64,000 bases of DNA from Amycolatopsis orientalis DSM 40040 = KCTC 9412 (GTDB taxonomy: Bacteria > Actinomycetota > Actinomycetes > Mycobacteriales > Pseudonocardiaceae): contig NZ_ASJB01000083.1 in assembly GCF_000478275.1 (NCBI RefSeq), positions 62,001-126,000 on the forward strand. Reading direction: 5' to 3'. Shown here piece after piece: positions 19,023-26,774 of this stretch. Under the pieces are notes generated by a model. It was not told the origin of the DNA. It ran no database searches and worked only from the letters and a program-made list of their open reading frames with translations. Each line of letters starts with the position of its first letter. The stretch's first letter is position 1. Position numbers and translations under genes: made by a program.

Positions 19023-20510
19023 GTGACCGGCCCGCTGAGCACGTTGATCCTCGCCGCGGGTGAGGGCACCCGCATGCGTTCGTCCACCCCGAAGGTGCTG
19101 CACCCGATCGCCGGCCGTCCTCTGGTCGAGCACGCGGTGCGGGCCGCCGCGGGGCTGAACCCGGAACACCTGGTCGTGGTCATCGGCCACGGCCGCGACT
19201 CGGTCGGCGCGCGGCTCGCGGAGGTCGGCGAGGCGCTTGGCCGCGAGGTCGTCACCGCCGTCCAAGAGGAGCAGAAGGGCACCGGCCACGCCGTCTCGTG
19301 CGCCCTCTCGGCGCTGCCGGACGGACTGACCGGCACCGTCGTCGTCAGCTACGGCGACGTCCCGCTGCTCGACACCGAAACGCTCGGTTCCCTGGTCGCC
19401 GAGCACAACTCCACCGGTAACGCCGTCACCGTGCTGACCGCGGTCGTCGCGGACCCGACGGGGTACGGCCGGATCATCCGGGACGAGAACGGCGTCGTCA
19501 CCTCGATCGTCGAGCAGAAGGACGCCACCCCCGAACAGCACGAAATCGCCGAAATCAACTCCGGCGTCTACGCCTTCGACGCTTCGGTGCTGGTCGACGG
19601 GCTCTCGAAGCTGTCGACCGACAACGCGCAGGGCGAGCTCTACCTCACCGATGTCCTCGGCATCGCCCGCAGCGACGGCAAGGGTGTCGGCGCGCTGGTC
19701 ATCGACGACCCGTGGGTGACCGAAGGCGTCAACGACCGCGTGCAGCTCTCCGTGCTCGGTGCGGAACTGAACCGCCGGATCGTCCGCGGCTGGCAGCGGG
19801 CGGGCGTCACCGTCGTCGACCCGTCGAGCACCTGGATCGACGCGGGCGTGACCCTCTCGCGCGACGTCGTCATCGAACCCGGTGTCCAGTTGAAGGGTTC
19901 GACGTCGGTCGGCGAAGGTGCCCAGATCGGCCCGGACAGCACGCTGGAGAACGTTTCCGTCGGCGCGGGCGCGTCCGTGGTGCGGACCCACGGTTCGGAT
20001 TCGGAACTGGGCGACGGCGTGAAGGTCGGCCCGTTCACCTACCTGCGGCCCGGCTCGAAGCTGGGGACCAAGGGCAAACTCGGCGCCTTCGTCGAGACGA
20101 AGAACGCGGACATCGGCGCCGGGACGAAGGTTCCGCACCTGACCTACGTCGGCGACGCGACCATCGGCGAGAACAGCAACATCGGTTGTTCCAGCGTCTT
20201 CGTCAACTACGACGGCGTGAACAAGCACCACACCACGATCGGCTCCCATGTGCGGCTCGGCGCGGACAACACGTTCGTCGCCCCGGTGACCATCGGCGAT
20301 GGCGCTTACAGTGGGGCAGGCACCGTGATCAGGCAGGACGTGCCCCCGGGCGCGCTCGCCGTGTCGACCGGGCCGCAGCGCAACATCGAAGACTGGGTGT
20401 CCCGGCGCAGGCCGGGTACACCCGCGGCGGAAGCAGCTTCCGCCGCGAAGCAGGACACCACCGCCGTGTCCGATTCAAATAAGGGAAACGACGGGGAGTC
20501 GCCAGCATGA
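19023..20510 (+). CDS. glmU: Bifunctional UDP-GlcNAc pyrophosphorylase / GlcN-1-P acetyltransferase GlmU
   Basis: 495 aa. The N-terminal uridylyltransferase has LILAAGEGTRMRSSTPKVLHPIAGRPL; then comes a left-handed beta-helix of hexapeptide repeats with the acetyltransferase site (TYLRPGSKLGTKGKLGAFVETKNADIG; FVNYDGVNKHHT). It acetylates GlcN-1-P and then couples it to UTP, giving UDP-GlcNAc for peptidoglycan. A Ser/Thr/Ala-rich C-terminal tail (after residue 460) is as in actinobacterial GlmU. GTG start at 19023. The last codons overlap the prs start (ATGA). Confidence 0.97.
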   Translation: MTGPLSTLILAAGEGTRMRSSTPKVLHPIAGRPLVEHAVRAAAGLNPEHLVVVIGHGRDSVGARLAEVGEALGREVVTAVQEEQKGTGHAVSCALSALPDGLTGTVVVSYGDVPLLDTETLGSLVAEHNSTGNAVTVLTAVVADPTGYGRIIRDENGVVTSIVEQKDATPEQHEIAEINSGVYAFDASVLVDGLSKLSTDNAQGELYLTDVLGIARSDGKGVGALVIDDPWVTEGVNDRVQLSVLGAELNRRIVRGWQRAGVTVVDPSSTWIDAGVTLSRDVVIEPGVQLKGSTSVGEGAQIGPDSTLENVSVGAGASVVRTHGSDSELGDGVKVGPFTYLRPGSKLGTKGKLGAFVETKNADIGAGTKVPHLTYVGDATIGENSNIGCSSVFVNYDGVNKHHTTIGSHVRLGADNTFVAPVTIGDGAYSGAGTVIRQDVPPGALAVSTGPQRNIEDWVSRRRPGTPAAEAASAAKQDTTAVSDSNKGNDGESPA

Positions 20511-21487
20511 GTTCGAAGTCCGGCACACCGAAGAAGAACCTGATGCTCTTTTCCGGGCGCGCGCACCCGGAACTCGCGGAGGAGGTGGCCAAGCACCTCA
20601 ACGTGGCGGTCGTCCCGCAGACCGCGCACAACTTCGCCAACGGGGAGATCTTCGTCCGGTTCAACGAATCGGTGCGCGGGACCGACGCGTTCGTGATCCA
20701 GAGCCACCCGGCGCCCATCAACGAGTGGGTGATGGAGCAGCTGATCATGGTGGACGCCCTCAAGCGGGCGAGCGCCAAGCGGATCACCGTGATCATGCCG
20801 TTCTACCCGTACGCGCGGCAGGACAAGAAGCACAAGGGCCGCGAGCCGATCTCCGCGCGCCTGATCGCGGACCTGTTCAAGACCGCGGGCGCCGACCGGA
20901 TCATGACGGTCGATCTGCACACCGCGCAGATCCAGGGCTTCTTCGACGGCCCTGTCGACCACCTGCTCGCGCAGAACGTGCTGGCCGCGCACATCAACAA
21001 GACCTACCACGGCGAGAACATCACCGTCGTGTCGCCGGACTCGGGCCGCGTGCGGCTCGCGGAGAAGTGGGCGGCGCAGCTGGGTGACCGGCCGATCGCG
21101 TTCATCCACAAGACCCGCGACCCGGACAAGCCGAACCAGGCCGTCGCGAACCGCGTCGTCGGCAAGGTCCGCGGTCAGCTGTGCGTGCTGATCGACGACA
21201 TGATCGACACCGGCGGCACGATCGTGAAGGCCACCGAGGCCCTGCTAGACGAGGGCGCCGCCGACGTCGTCATCGCCTCGACCCACGGCATCCTGTCCGA
21301 CCCCGCCACCGAGCGGCTGTCGAACTGCAAGGCGCGCGAGGTGATCGTCACCAACACGCTGCCGATCCCGGAGGAGAAGCGGTTCCCGGGCCTGACCGTG
21401 CTGTCCATCGCGCCGCTGCTGGCGCAGGCGATCCAGCAGGTCTTCGAGGACGGGTCGGTCACGTCCCTCTTCGACGGCAACGCCTGA
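20507..21487 (+). CDS. prs: Ribose-phosphate pyrophosphokinase
   Basis: 326 aa PRPP synthase: transfers pyrophosphate from ATP to ribose-5-phosphate. Visible: FSGRAHPELAEEVAKHL, NGEIFVRFNESVRG, the ATP-binding/catalytic flexible loop YARQDKKHKGREPISARL, DLHTAQIQGFFDGPVDHL, and the PRPP loop LIDDMIDTGGTI. Translationally coupled to glmU by ATGA. A long hairpin (E3) begins 5 nt after the stop. Confidence 0.97.
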   Translation: MSSKSGTPKKNLMLFSGRAHPELAEEVAKHLNVAVVPQTAHNFANGEIFVRFNESVRGTDAFVIQSHPAPINEWVMEQLIMVDALKRASAKRITVIMPFYPYARQDKKHKGREPISARLIADLFKTAGADRIMTVDLHTAQIQGFFDGPVDHLLAQNVLAAHINKTYHGENITVVSPDSGRVRLAEKWAAQLGDRPIAFIHKTRDPDKPNQAVANRVVGKVRGQLCVLIDDMIDTGGTIVKATEALLDEGAADVVIASTHGILSDPATERLSNCKAREVIVTNTLPIPEEKRFPGLTVLSIAPLLAQAIQQVFEDGSVTSLFDGNA

Positions 21488-21491
21488 TCCG

Positions 21492-21558
21492 AACGCAGCA
21501 AGGGACCTTTGCTATCGCTCTCTCCCGGAGAGTGACAGCAAAGGTCCCTTGCTTCGTT
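21492..21558. terminator. Long hairpin after prs (element E3)
   Basis: Arms 21492-21513 and 21537-21558 pair over 22 bp with one mismatch. The inner loop has its own CTCTC/GAGAG pairing. The arm core AGCAAGGGACCTTTGCT is itself a near-palindrome. The same 17 bases, and the matching right arm, recur in element E7 at 50645. Likely prs terminator. Confidence 0.75.
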
Positions 21559-21616
21559 TTCGGCCCCCCGCGAAACCGGGAGCGCCGGACCGCCCGGCAT
21601 GGCTAGGTTGCCGCTC

Positions 21617-22486
21617 ATGGGGAAATTCAAGTTCGGCGTGAACCTGTGGGGCGCCGAAAACCACGCGGACTGGGTCAAGAAATGCCACCGCATCGAGGCC
21701 CTCGGCTACGACGTCATCTCCGTGCCGGACCACCTCGGCCCAGGACGGAACGCACCTTTCCCGGCGTTGACGATGGCGGCCGCGGTGACCCAGCGCCCGC
21801 GCGTAGGCACCCTCGTCTCCAACGTGCCCTTCTACAACTTCGCGCTCTTCGCCCGCGAAGTCGCGACGACGGTGAAGATGACCGGCGACCGGCTGGATCT
21901 CGGGCTCGGCTCCGGGCATATGAAATCGGAATTCGACGAAGCCGGTCTGCCGTGGATTCCCGCCAAAGAACGCATCGAGTACCTCGCCGAGAGCCTCGGC
22001 CACCTGCGCGAACACTTCGCGAGCGAAGGGGTCACGCCTCCGCCGCTGCTCCTCGCGGGCAACAGCGACGGCGTCCTGTCCCTCGCCGCCCGCGAGGCCG
22101 ACATCGCCGGCTTCGCGGGCCTTCGCCAAGCACCGGGAAAACCGCCGGGCACGTTCCGTCTCGACGACGCCGAGCGCATGGACGAACGCGTCGCCTTCTT
22201 CCGCTCACACGCGAACGGCCGGGATCCCGAACTGAACATGCTCGTCCAGCGAGTCGTCGTCACGGATGACAGGCGCGCGGCCGCCGAGTCCTGGCGTGAC
22301 CAGGACGACGACGGCCTCGACGTGGACAGGCTGCTCGAAACGCCGCAATTGCTGTTCGGGACCGTCGGCGAGATCGTCCGGCAGCTCCAGGAGCGTCGCG
22401 AAAGGTACGGCTTCTCCTACATCACGGTGTTCGAACCGATGCTGGACGTGTTCGCGCCGATCGTGAAGGAACTGTCCGGTCAGTAA
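21617..22486 (+). CDS. LLM-class F420-dependent oxidoreductase
   Basis: 289 aa luciferase-like TIM barrel: KFKFGVNLWGAENHADWVKKCHRIEALGYDVISVPDHLGPGRNAPFPALTMAAAVTQRPRVGTLVSN, then DRLDLGLGSGHMKSEFDEAGLPW. The pattern fits actinobacterial LLM enzymes of the TIGR03621 type, probably F420-dependent. ATG 21617 matches the family start; ATG 21599 in frame is an alternative. Its end overlaps the convergent NAD(P)-binding gene by 7 bp. Substrate unknown. Confidence 0.83.
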   Translation: MGKFKFGVNLWGAENHADWVKKCHRIEALGYDVISVPDHLGPGRNAPFPALTMAAAVTQRPRVGTLVSNVPFYNFALFAREVATTVKMTGDRLDLGLGSGHMKSEFDEAGLPWIPAKERIEYLAESLGHLREHFASEGVTPPPLLLAGNSDGVLSLAAREADIAGFAGLRQAPGKPPGTFRLDDAERMDERVAFFRSHANGRDPELNMLVQRVVVTDDRRAAAESWRDQDDDGLDVDRLLETPQLLFGTVGEIVRQLQERRERYGFSYITVFEPMLDVFAPIVKELSGQ

Positions 22487-23097
22487 GCGACGCAGAAACG
22501 CTGACGGCGGCGCTCCGGCTTGTCGATCTCGTCGACGAAGGCGATCGCGTAGTCGGCGCCGCTGATCTTCGAATCGCCGTTTTCGTCGGTCAGGAGCACG
22601 TCGCTCCCGAGCCGGAATTCACCGGTCCGCTCGCCCTCGGCCCACGCACCGAACTCGGCGGCCGGGCTGAGGTAGAACCAGTCGATGTCCTCGGGAAGCG
22701 CGCGGAACGCTTCCAGCACCTTGGCGTGGGATCCCGCTTCGCCCTTGTACTCGTCCGGGAACTCGGGAGTGTCGATCAGCCGCGGGCCGCCCTCGGCCAC
22801 GTGCAGGCTCCCGGCGCCGCCGACCACACCGATCCGGGCGCCGTTGTCCTTCGCGACCCGGGCGATCGAGGGCACCGCGTCCAGCAGACCGGTTTGCCCG
22901 TGAACCGCGATCACCAGGACGTCGGCGCCCTTGGCGACTTCAGCCAGGAACGCCTCGTCGTACAGCGACCCCTGGCGGGTCCCCTCGCCCGCGGCGTTCC
23001 TCGACACCGCCAGCACCTCATGCCCACGGCCACGCGCTTCGGCGGTGATCTTCCCGCCCGCGTACCCGGTTCCTCCGAACACGACCAGCTTCGCCAT
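22480..23097 (-). CDS. NAD(P)-binding oxidoreductase (YwnB-like atypical SDR)
   Basis: 205 aa. N-terminal Rossmann motif VVFGGTGYAGGKITAEARGRGHEV; ADVLVIAVHG; IGVVGGAGSLHVAEGG; IDWFYLSPAAEFGAW; ISGADYAIAFVDEI. This pattern is typical of NmrA/YwnB-like NAD(P)H-binding proteins with unknown substrates. ATG 23097 has AAGGAG 7 nt upstream (23105-23110); a GTG at 23100 is less well spaced. A perfect 18-bp palindrome sits just above the ribosome site, so it is clearly regulated, but no regulator gene is adjacent. Confidence 0.85.
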   Translation of the reverse strand: MAKLVVFGGTGYAGGKITAEARGRGHEVLAVSRNAAGEGTRQGSLYDEAFLAEVAKGADVLVIAVHGQTGLLDAVPSIARVAKDNGARIGVVGGAGSLHVAEGGPRLIDTPEFPDEYKGEAGSHAKVLEAFRALPEDIDWFYLSPAAEFGAWAEGERTGEFRLGSDVLLTDENGDSKISGADYAIAFVDEIDKPERRRQRFCVAY

Positions 23098-23112
23098 CAC
23101 GTTTCTCCTTAG

Positions 23113-23158
23113 ATCGGTGTCGACACCGATGCTAAGAACGCAAGATCGGCTACTTCAA
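23113..23158 (-). promoter_or_regulatory. Promoter and perfect 18-bp operator of the NAD(P)-binding gene
   Basis: Reading the minus strand: TTGAAG (23153-23158), an 18-bp spacer, TAGCAT (23129-23134), then ATCGGTGTCGACACCGAT (23113-23130), a perfect palindrome covering the predicted transcription start. CTTAG/CTAAG flank it on both sides. A repressor bound here would block initiation. Confidence 0.55.
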
Positions 23159-23191
23159 CGTATGCAACGCACCCCGAGGTGAGTGTGCAGG

Positions 23192-24313
23192 TCAGCCGCC
23201 CAGCGCGGCGAACTCGGACTTGAGCTTTTCGCGTACTCCGTTCACGTCGACCGGAGCCCGGACCTCACCGCGGGCCGACGGCTTCGCCTGGACCTGGTAG
23301 CTGGCGTTCCGATTCGGCAGCCTGAACTTGACCTCGCAGGTCATGCTCGTCGTGGTGTCCGGCGCCGCGTTGGCGTCCGCCGTGCAGGTCTGGGCCCCAA
23401 GGGACTGGGCGCTGAACTCGACGGTCAGCATCAGATGCACGGGCGTCCCCCTCGCGTCGCCGATCACGGTGTTGGCGACGTCGATGGTCGCCCGGCAGGT
23501 GCCGACGTAGTCCGTGCAGTCGAGTTTGTCGTTGACCACACTGACGCTGACCTGGGTGAGCGCGTCGAATGGCTGTCCGACCCCGCCGATCGCGCCGTCG
23601 AGATCGGCCTGGAGCTTTTTGAGCGCGTCCCCCGTGAGCGGCTCGACCCGCATCTCGGCACCGAGCGTCTTGCCGCCCGCCGGGTCGATGAGGGCAGGCG
23701 CGAAACTGATCACGCGGTGCGGCGCCGCGGTGGTCACCCGCAGCGCGCCGAGCCCGCTGCCGACGTCGTAGACCTCGGTCCCGTCGGGCAGCTTCGACCG
23801 AACCGGATCGGTCAACCGGTTCATGGCGGACACCGCGGTCCGAAGTGTCGACGCGGCCTTACGCGGGTTGAGCACCTCGACGGCGTTCACCGGCAGGTCG
23901 GTGCTGTCGGTGCGGACCCAGTTGGTGCCGTACTGGTCGCTGTTGCCCAGCCCGTGCGCCTTCCAGTACTCCGGCGTCGCCGAGAGGTACAACTGCTTGT
24001 CGGCCGCGACCACGTTGATGGCCTGGCCATCGACCGGCAGCGCACCGTGCGCGCTGCCGTTGCGGGTGATCCGGAACTGCAATTCGGCGGGTTTGCCGAC
24101 GGCGTCCTTGATTGTCGACTTGTAGACAACGGCAGGCGCCTGCTCGAGGGCCTTCAACGCGCTCTCGACGGCGCCGCGCTGCTCCGCGCGCCGGTCCACC
24201 CGCTGCTGCTCGGCCGGCGAGATCCCCGCCGCCCCGTCGATCGCGACGTCGCAACCGGCAACGAGGCAGCACAAGACGGCGACCGCGCCGATCCTCAACC
24301 GTCGTGCCGGCAT
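23192..24313 (-). CDS. Secreted lipoprotein of unknown function
   Basis: 373 aa. Lipoprotein signal RLRIGAVAVLCCLVAGC (lipobox VAGC, Cys near residue 21). The mature part starts with a charged helical stretch (AEQQRVDRRAEQRGAVESALKALEQAP) and continues as beta-rich sequence with LQFRITRNGSAHGALPVDGQAINVV, similar in style to LppX/LprG-like or LpqN-type actinobacterial lipoproteins. No family is assigned with confidence. Four Cys in the C-terminal half (LDCTDYVGTC; QTC; MTC) may form disulphides. It occupies the place of lpqT between prs and rplY in the mycobacterial order. Confidence 0.75.
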   Translation of the reverse strand: MPARRLRIGAVAVLCCLVAGCDVAIDGAAGISPAEQQRVDRRAEQRGAVESALKALEQAPAVVYKSTIKDAVGKPAELQFRITRNGSAHGALPVDGQAINVVAADKQLYLSATPEYWKAHGLGNSDQYGTNWVRTDSTDLPVNAVEVLNPRKAASTLRTAVSAMNRLTDPVRSKLPDGTEVYDVGSGLGALRVTTAAPHRVISFAPALIDPAGGKTLGAEMRVEPLTGDALKKLQADLDGAIGGVGQPFDALTQVSVSVVNDKLDCTDYVGTCRATIDVANTVIGDARGTPVHLMLTVEFSAQSLGAQTCTADANAAPDTTTSMTCEVKFRLPNRNASYQVQAKPSARGEVRAPVDVNGVREKLKSEFAALGG

Positions 24314-24653
24314 TTCGCCCCCTGTGTCTCGCGTGCGAAGAGATCACACCTTAGAAAAGGGGTCGCGCACCACCGCATCCGCGGGTTCCCGAAGCAGCTG
24401 TCACCGACTTGTCACCTGAACGAGCCACCCGGCGGGACCCCCGCACGACCGGTTGGTCTACACTTTCCCGGTCTCGGCGAGGCGGGTTCCGTGAGCACCT
24501 GGTGCCCGACGTGATCGACGCGGCGGCTTGAGTGGCCACACGCGGTCGAGCACGCCTGTGGAATTCGCCGCCGAACACCAGAACCGCCCCGAACCATCCC
24601 CACCTCAGCATGCTTTAGCTGAACATGTTGGTGAATTGAAGGAGTGCTACACC
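24314..24653. other. Intergenic region before rplY
   Basis: 340 bp with no convincing gene. It must carry the promoters for the leftward lipoprotein gene and for rplY. A -10-like TACACT occurs at 24460-24465 but lacks a well-spaced -35. GAAGGAG (about 24638-24644) is the rplY ribosome site. No riboswitch or strong hairpin was recognised. Confidence 0.5.
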
Positions 24654-25259
24654 GTGTCCGAGGTACGTCTGTCCGTCGAGCCCCGCACCGAATTCGGCAA
24701 GGGTGCCGCGCGCCGCACGCGTCGCGCCGGCAAGATCCCCGCGGTGCTGTACGGGCACGGCTCGGACCCGCGCCACTACGCCCTGCCCGCCATCGAGTTC
24801 GCCCGCGTCGTGCGTGAGAACGGCAGCAACGCCGTCATCACCCTCGACCTCGAGGGCAAGAGCGAGCTGGCGCTGACGAAGACCATCGTCGTCCACCCGC
24901 TGAAGAACTACATCGAGCACGTCGACCTGCTGGTCGTCATCCGCGGCGAGAAGGTCACCGTCGACATCCCCGTCGTCGTCACCGGCACCCCCGGCCCGGG
25001 CACCCTGGTCACCACCGACCTCGACGCCATCCAGATCGAGGTCGAGGCGCTGCACATCCCCGAGCAGGTCGAGGTCTCGGTCGAGGGCGTCGTCGCCGGC
25101 ACCCAGATCAACGCCTCGGACGTCGTCCTGCCGAAGGGCGCTTCCCTGGTCACCGACCCGGACGCCCTGGTCGTCGCCGTGAACGAGGCGCCGTCCGAAT
25201 CCGCCCTCGAGGGCGACGAGGGCGAGGCGGAGGAGACCCCCGCCGAGGCCGCCGAATAA
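24654..25259 (+). CDS. rplY: Ribosomal protein bL25 (Ctc form)
   Basis: 201 aa. It binds 5S rRNA through the N-terminal L25 domain (VRLSVEPRTEFGKGAARRTRRAGKIPAVLYGHG...) and has the C-terminal Ctc/TL5 beta domain (KVTVDIPVVVTGTPGPGTLV...ALHIPEQVEVSVEGV), ending in an acidic tail. GTG start at 24654 with GAAGGAG 10 nt upstream; a longer open frame upstream has no ribosome site. 10 nt before pth, forming the conserved rplY-pth pair. Confidence 0.96.
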   Translation: MSEVRLSVEPRTEFGKGAARRTRRAGKIPAVLYGHGSDPRHYALPAIEFARVVRENGSNAVITLDLEGKSELALTKTIVVHPLKNYIEHVDLLVVIRGEKVTVDIPVVVTGTPGPGTLVTTDLDAIQIEVEALHIPEQVEVSVEGVVAGTQINASDVVLPKGASLVTDPDALVVAVNEAPSESALEGDEGEAEETPAEAAE

Positions 25260-25269
25260 AGTCACTCGT

Positions 25270-25866
25270 GTGACCGAAGCAGTACTTCCCGGGGCCGGCG
25301 AGCAGATTCTGCTCGCCGGCCTCGGCAATCCCGGGCCCCAGTACGCAGGCAACCGGCACAACGTCGGCTTCATGGTGCTCGACGAACTCGCCGGCCGCGT
25401 CGGCGGCAAGTTCAAAGCCCACAAGAGCGGTGCCGAGGTCCTCGAAGGCAGGCTCGCCGGGCAGCGTGTGGTTCTGGCCAAGCCGCGCTCGTACATGAAC
25501 CTCTCAGGCGGCCCTGTCGTGGGCGTGGCCCGGTTCTACAAGATCCCGCCGGCCGGTGTCGTGGTCGTCCACGACGAGCTCGACGTCGATTTCGGTGCAC
25601 TCAAGATGAAGCTGGGCGGCGGCGACAACGGACACAACGGTCTCCGCTCGATCACCAAATCTCTCGGCACGAAGGACTACTACCGCGTCCGTTTCGGTGT
25701 CGGACGTCCTCCGGGACGACAGGATCCGGCGGATTTCGTGCTGAAGGACTTCTCGACGGTCGAGCGTAAGGAGCTCGCTTTCGAGATCGATCGTTGCGCC
25801 GACGCCGTTGAAGCGCTTATCAGCACGGGGCTCGCGGCGGCGCAGAACACCTTCCACGCTGGGTGA
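25270..25866 (+). CDS. pth: Peptidyl-tRNA hydrolase
   Basis: 198 aa. Releases peptide from peptidyl-tRNA dropped by ribosomes. The signature is LLAGLGNPGPQYAGNRHNVGFMVLDELA with the catalytic His in RHNVG (near residue 35). Also KPRSYMNLSGGPV, VVHDELDVDFGALKMKLGGGDNGHNGLRSI and YYRVRFGVGRPPG. GTG start at 25270 (MTEAVLPG). Essential gene in many bacteria; operon with rplY. Confidence 0.96.
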   Translation: MTEAVLPGAGEQILLAGLGNPGPQYAGNRHNVGFMVLDELAGRVGGKFKAHKSGAEVLEGRLAGQRVVLAKPRSYMNLSGGPVVGVARFYKIPPAGVVVVHDELDVDFGALKMKLGGGDNGHNGLRSITKSLGTKDYYRVRFGVGRPPGRQDPADFVLKDFSTVERKELAFEIDRCADAVEALISTGLAAAQNTFHAG

Positions 25867-25981
25867 ATCAGCTCACGTGGCGGTGCGTTACCTCTCATCA
25901 CTCGAAGGCGTTTCACCACGCCCCTGATCGAGTCGTGGAATAGCGTGAGCTCTTCCGGGGAACTCTCAAACCCGTTAGGAC

Positions 25982-26002
25982 GGAATGCGGAGATCGCATT
26001 CC
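25982..26002 (+). promoter_or_regulatory. Small hairpin in leader of DivIVA-like pair
   Basis: GGAATGCG (25982-25989) pairs with CGCATTCC (25995-26002) around a 5-nt loop. It ends about 10 nt before the GGAGAG ribosome site of the first DivIVA-like gene. It might modulate translation or be the pth terminator, but no U-run follows. Confidence 0.3.
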
Positions 26003-26024
26003 CCACCGAACCGGAGAGAGTTTC

Positions 26025-26384
26025 ATGTCGTTTACGGCCGAAGACATCACCGGCGCCAGTTTCCCGAACGCCCCGATCGGGCGGCGCGGGTACGCCAAAC
26101 ACGAGGTCGACGCGTTCCTGCAGCGGATCGCGGACACCATCTCGGACCGGGACGACCTGACGGCGGCCGAGGTCCATCACGTCATGTTCTCGCGTCCCTT
26201 GATCGGGAAGCGCGGCTACGACGAGCGCGACGTCGACGCGTTCCTCGACAAGGTCGAAGAGCAGCTCGCGCACAGGACCGGACAGCAGGTGCTCGGAGTG
26301 CCTGGCGCCCGTGAAGAGGACCAGATGACCGCCGAACGCGCAGTTCCGGACCGCGGCCCCGTCGAGTTCCTCCAGGAGCGCTAG
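26025..26384 (+). CDS. Small DivIVA-domain protein, copy 1
   Basis: 119 aa. Contains two DivIVA/Wag31 N-terminal motifs: PIGRRGYAKHEVDAFLQRIADTI (residues ~23-45) and LIGKRGYDERDVDAFLDKVEEQL (~63-85). Each normally binds curved membrane at poles and septa. The long coiled coil of true DivIVA is missing; only ~35 disordered residues follow. Start ATG 26025 with GGAGAG upstream. The stop shares one base with the start of the next, paralogous gene (TAGTG). Function unknown; localisation to the membrane or a role as a DivIVA partner is inferred. Confidence 0.82.
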   Translation: MSFTAEDITGASFPNAPIGRRGYAKHEVDAFLQRIADTISDRDDLTAAEVHHVMFSRPLIGKRGYDERDVDAFLDKVEEQLAHRTGQQVLGVPGAREEDQMTAERAVPDRGPVEFLQER

Positions 26385-26713
26385 TGCCCGTCACCGCGTT
26401 CGAGGCGAGAACCCGGCAGTTCGACCGGGCACCCATCGGCGCCCGTGGTTACCACGAACCCGCGGTCGACGCCTTCCTCGAACGCGTCGCGGCGACCCTC
26501 GACGGCGAAGACGACCTGTCGGTTTCGGACGTCCACAACGTGGCGTTCGCCAAAGCGCCGCTTTCGAAACGAGGCTACGACCCGGCGGCCGTCGACGCGT
26601 TTCTGCGGGACGTCGAAGGCACGCTTGCCGGGCTCTCCCAGTCCGCCGGCTATCACATCGCGCCGCCCTTGGAACACACCCACACCCGCAAGCCGCTCTG
26701 GCGGCGCCGCTGA
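26384..26713 (+). CDS. Small DivIVA-domain protein, copy 2
   Basis: 109 aa paralogue of the preceding gene. It again has two motifs: PIGARGYHEPAVDAFLERVAATL (~18-40) and PLSKRGYDPAAVDAFLRDVEGTL (~58-80), with the same linker pattern (DDLSVSDVHNVAFAKA against DDLTAAEVHHVMFSRP). It ends in a basic stretch (HTRKPLWRRR). GTG start at 26384 overlaps the TAG of copy 1 by one base, implying re-initiation coupling and perhaps fixed stoichiometry. Convergent with the FAAL gene. Confidence 0.8.
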   Translation: MPVTAFEARTRQFDRAPIGARGYHEPAVDAFLERVAATLDGEDDLSVSDVHNVAFAKAPLSKRGYDPAAVDAFLRDVEGTLAGLSQSAGYHIAPPLEHTHTRKPLWRRR

Positions 26714-26774
26714 CGCACGGGAGGTGCCGCGAGAGGGCCGGGTCCGCGACGTTCGCGGACCCGGCCTTCTCGTG

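Noticed and set aside
24453..24468. TGGTCTACAC resembling half of a DasR box before rplY
   Set aside because: Only 11 of 16 positions fit and the right half is missing; the context is ribosomal, so it is probably chance.
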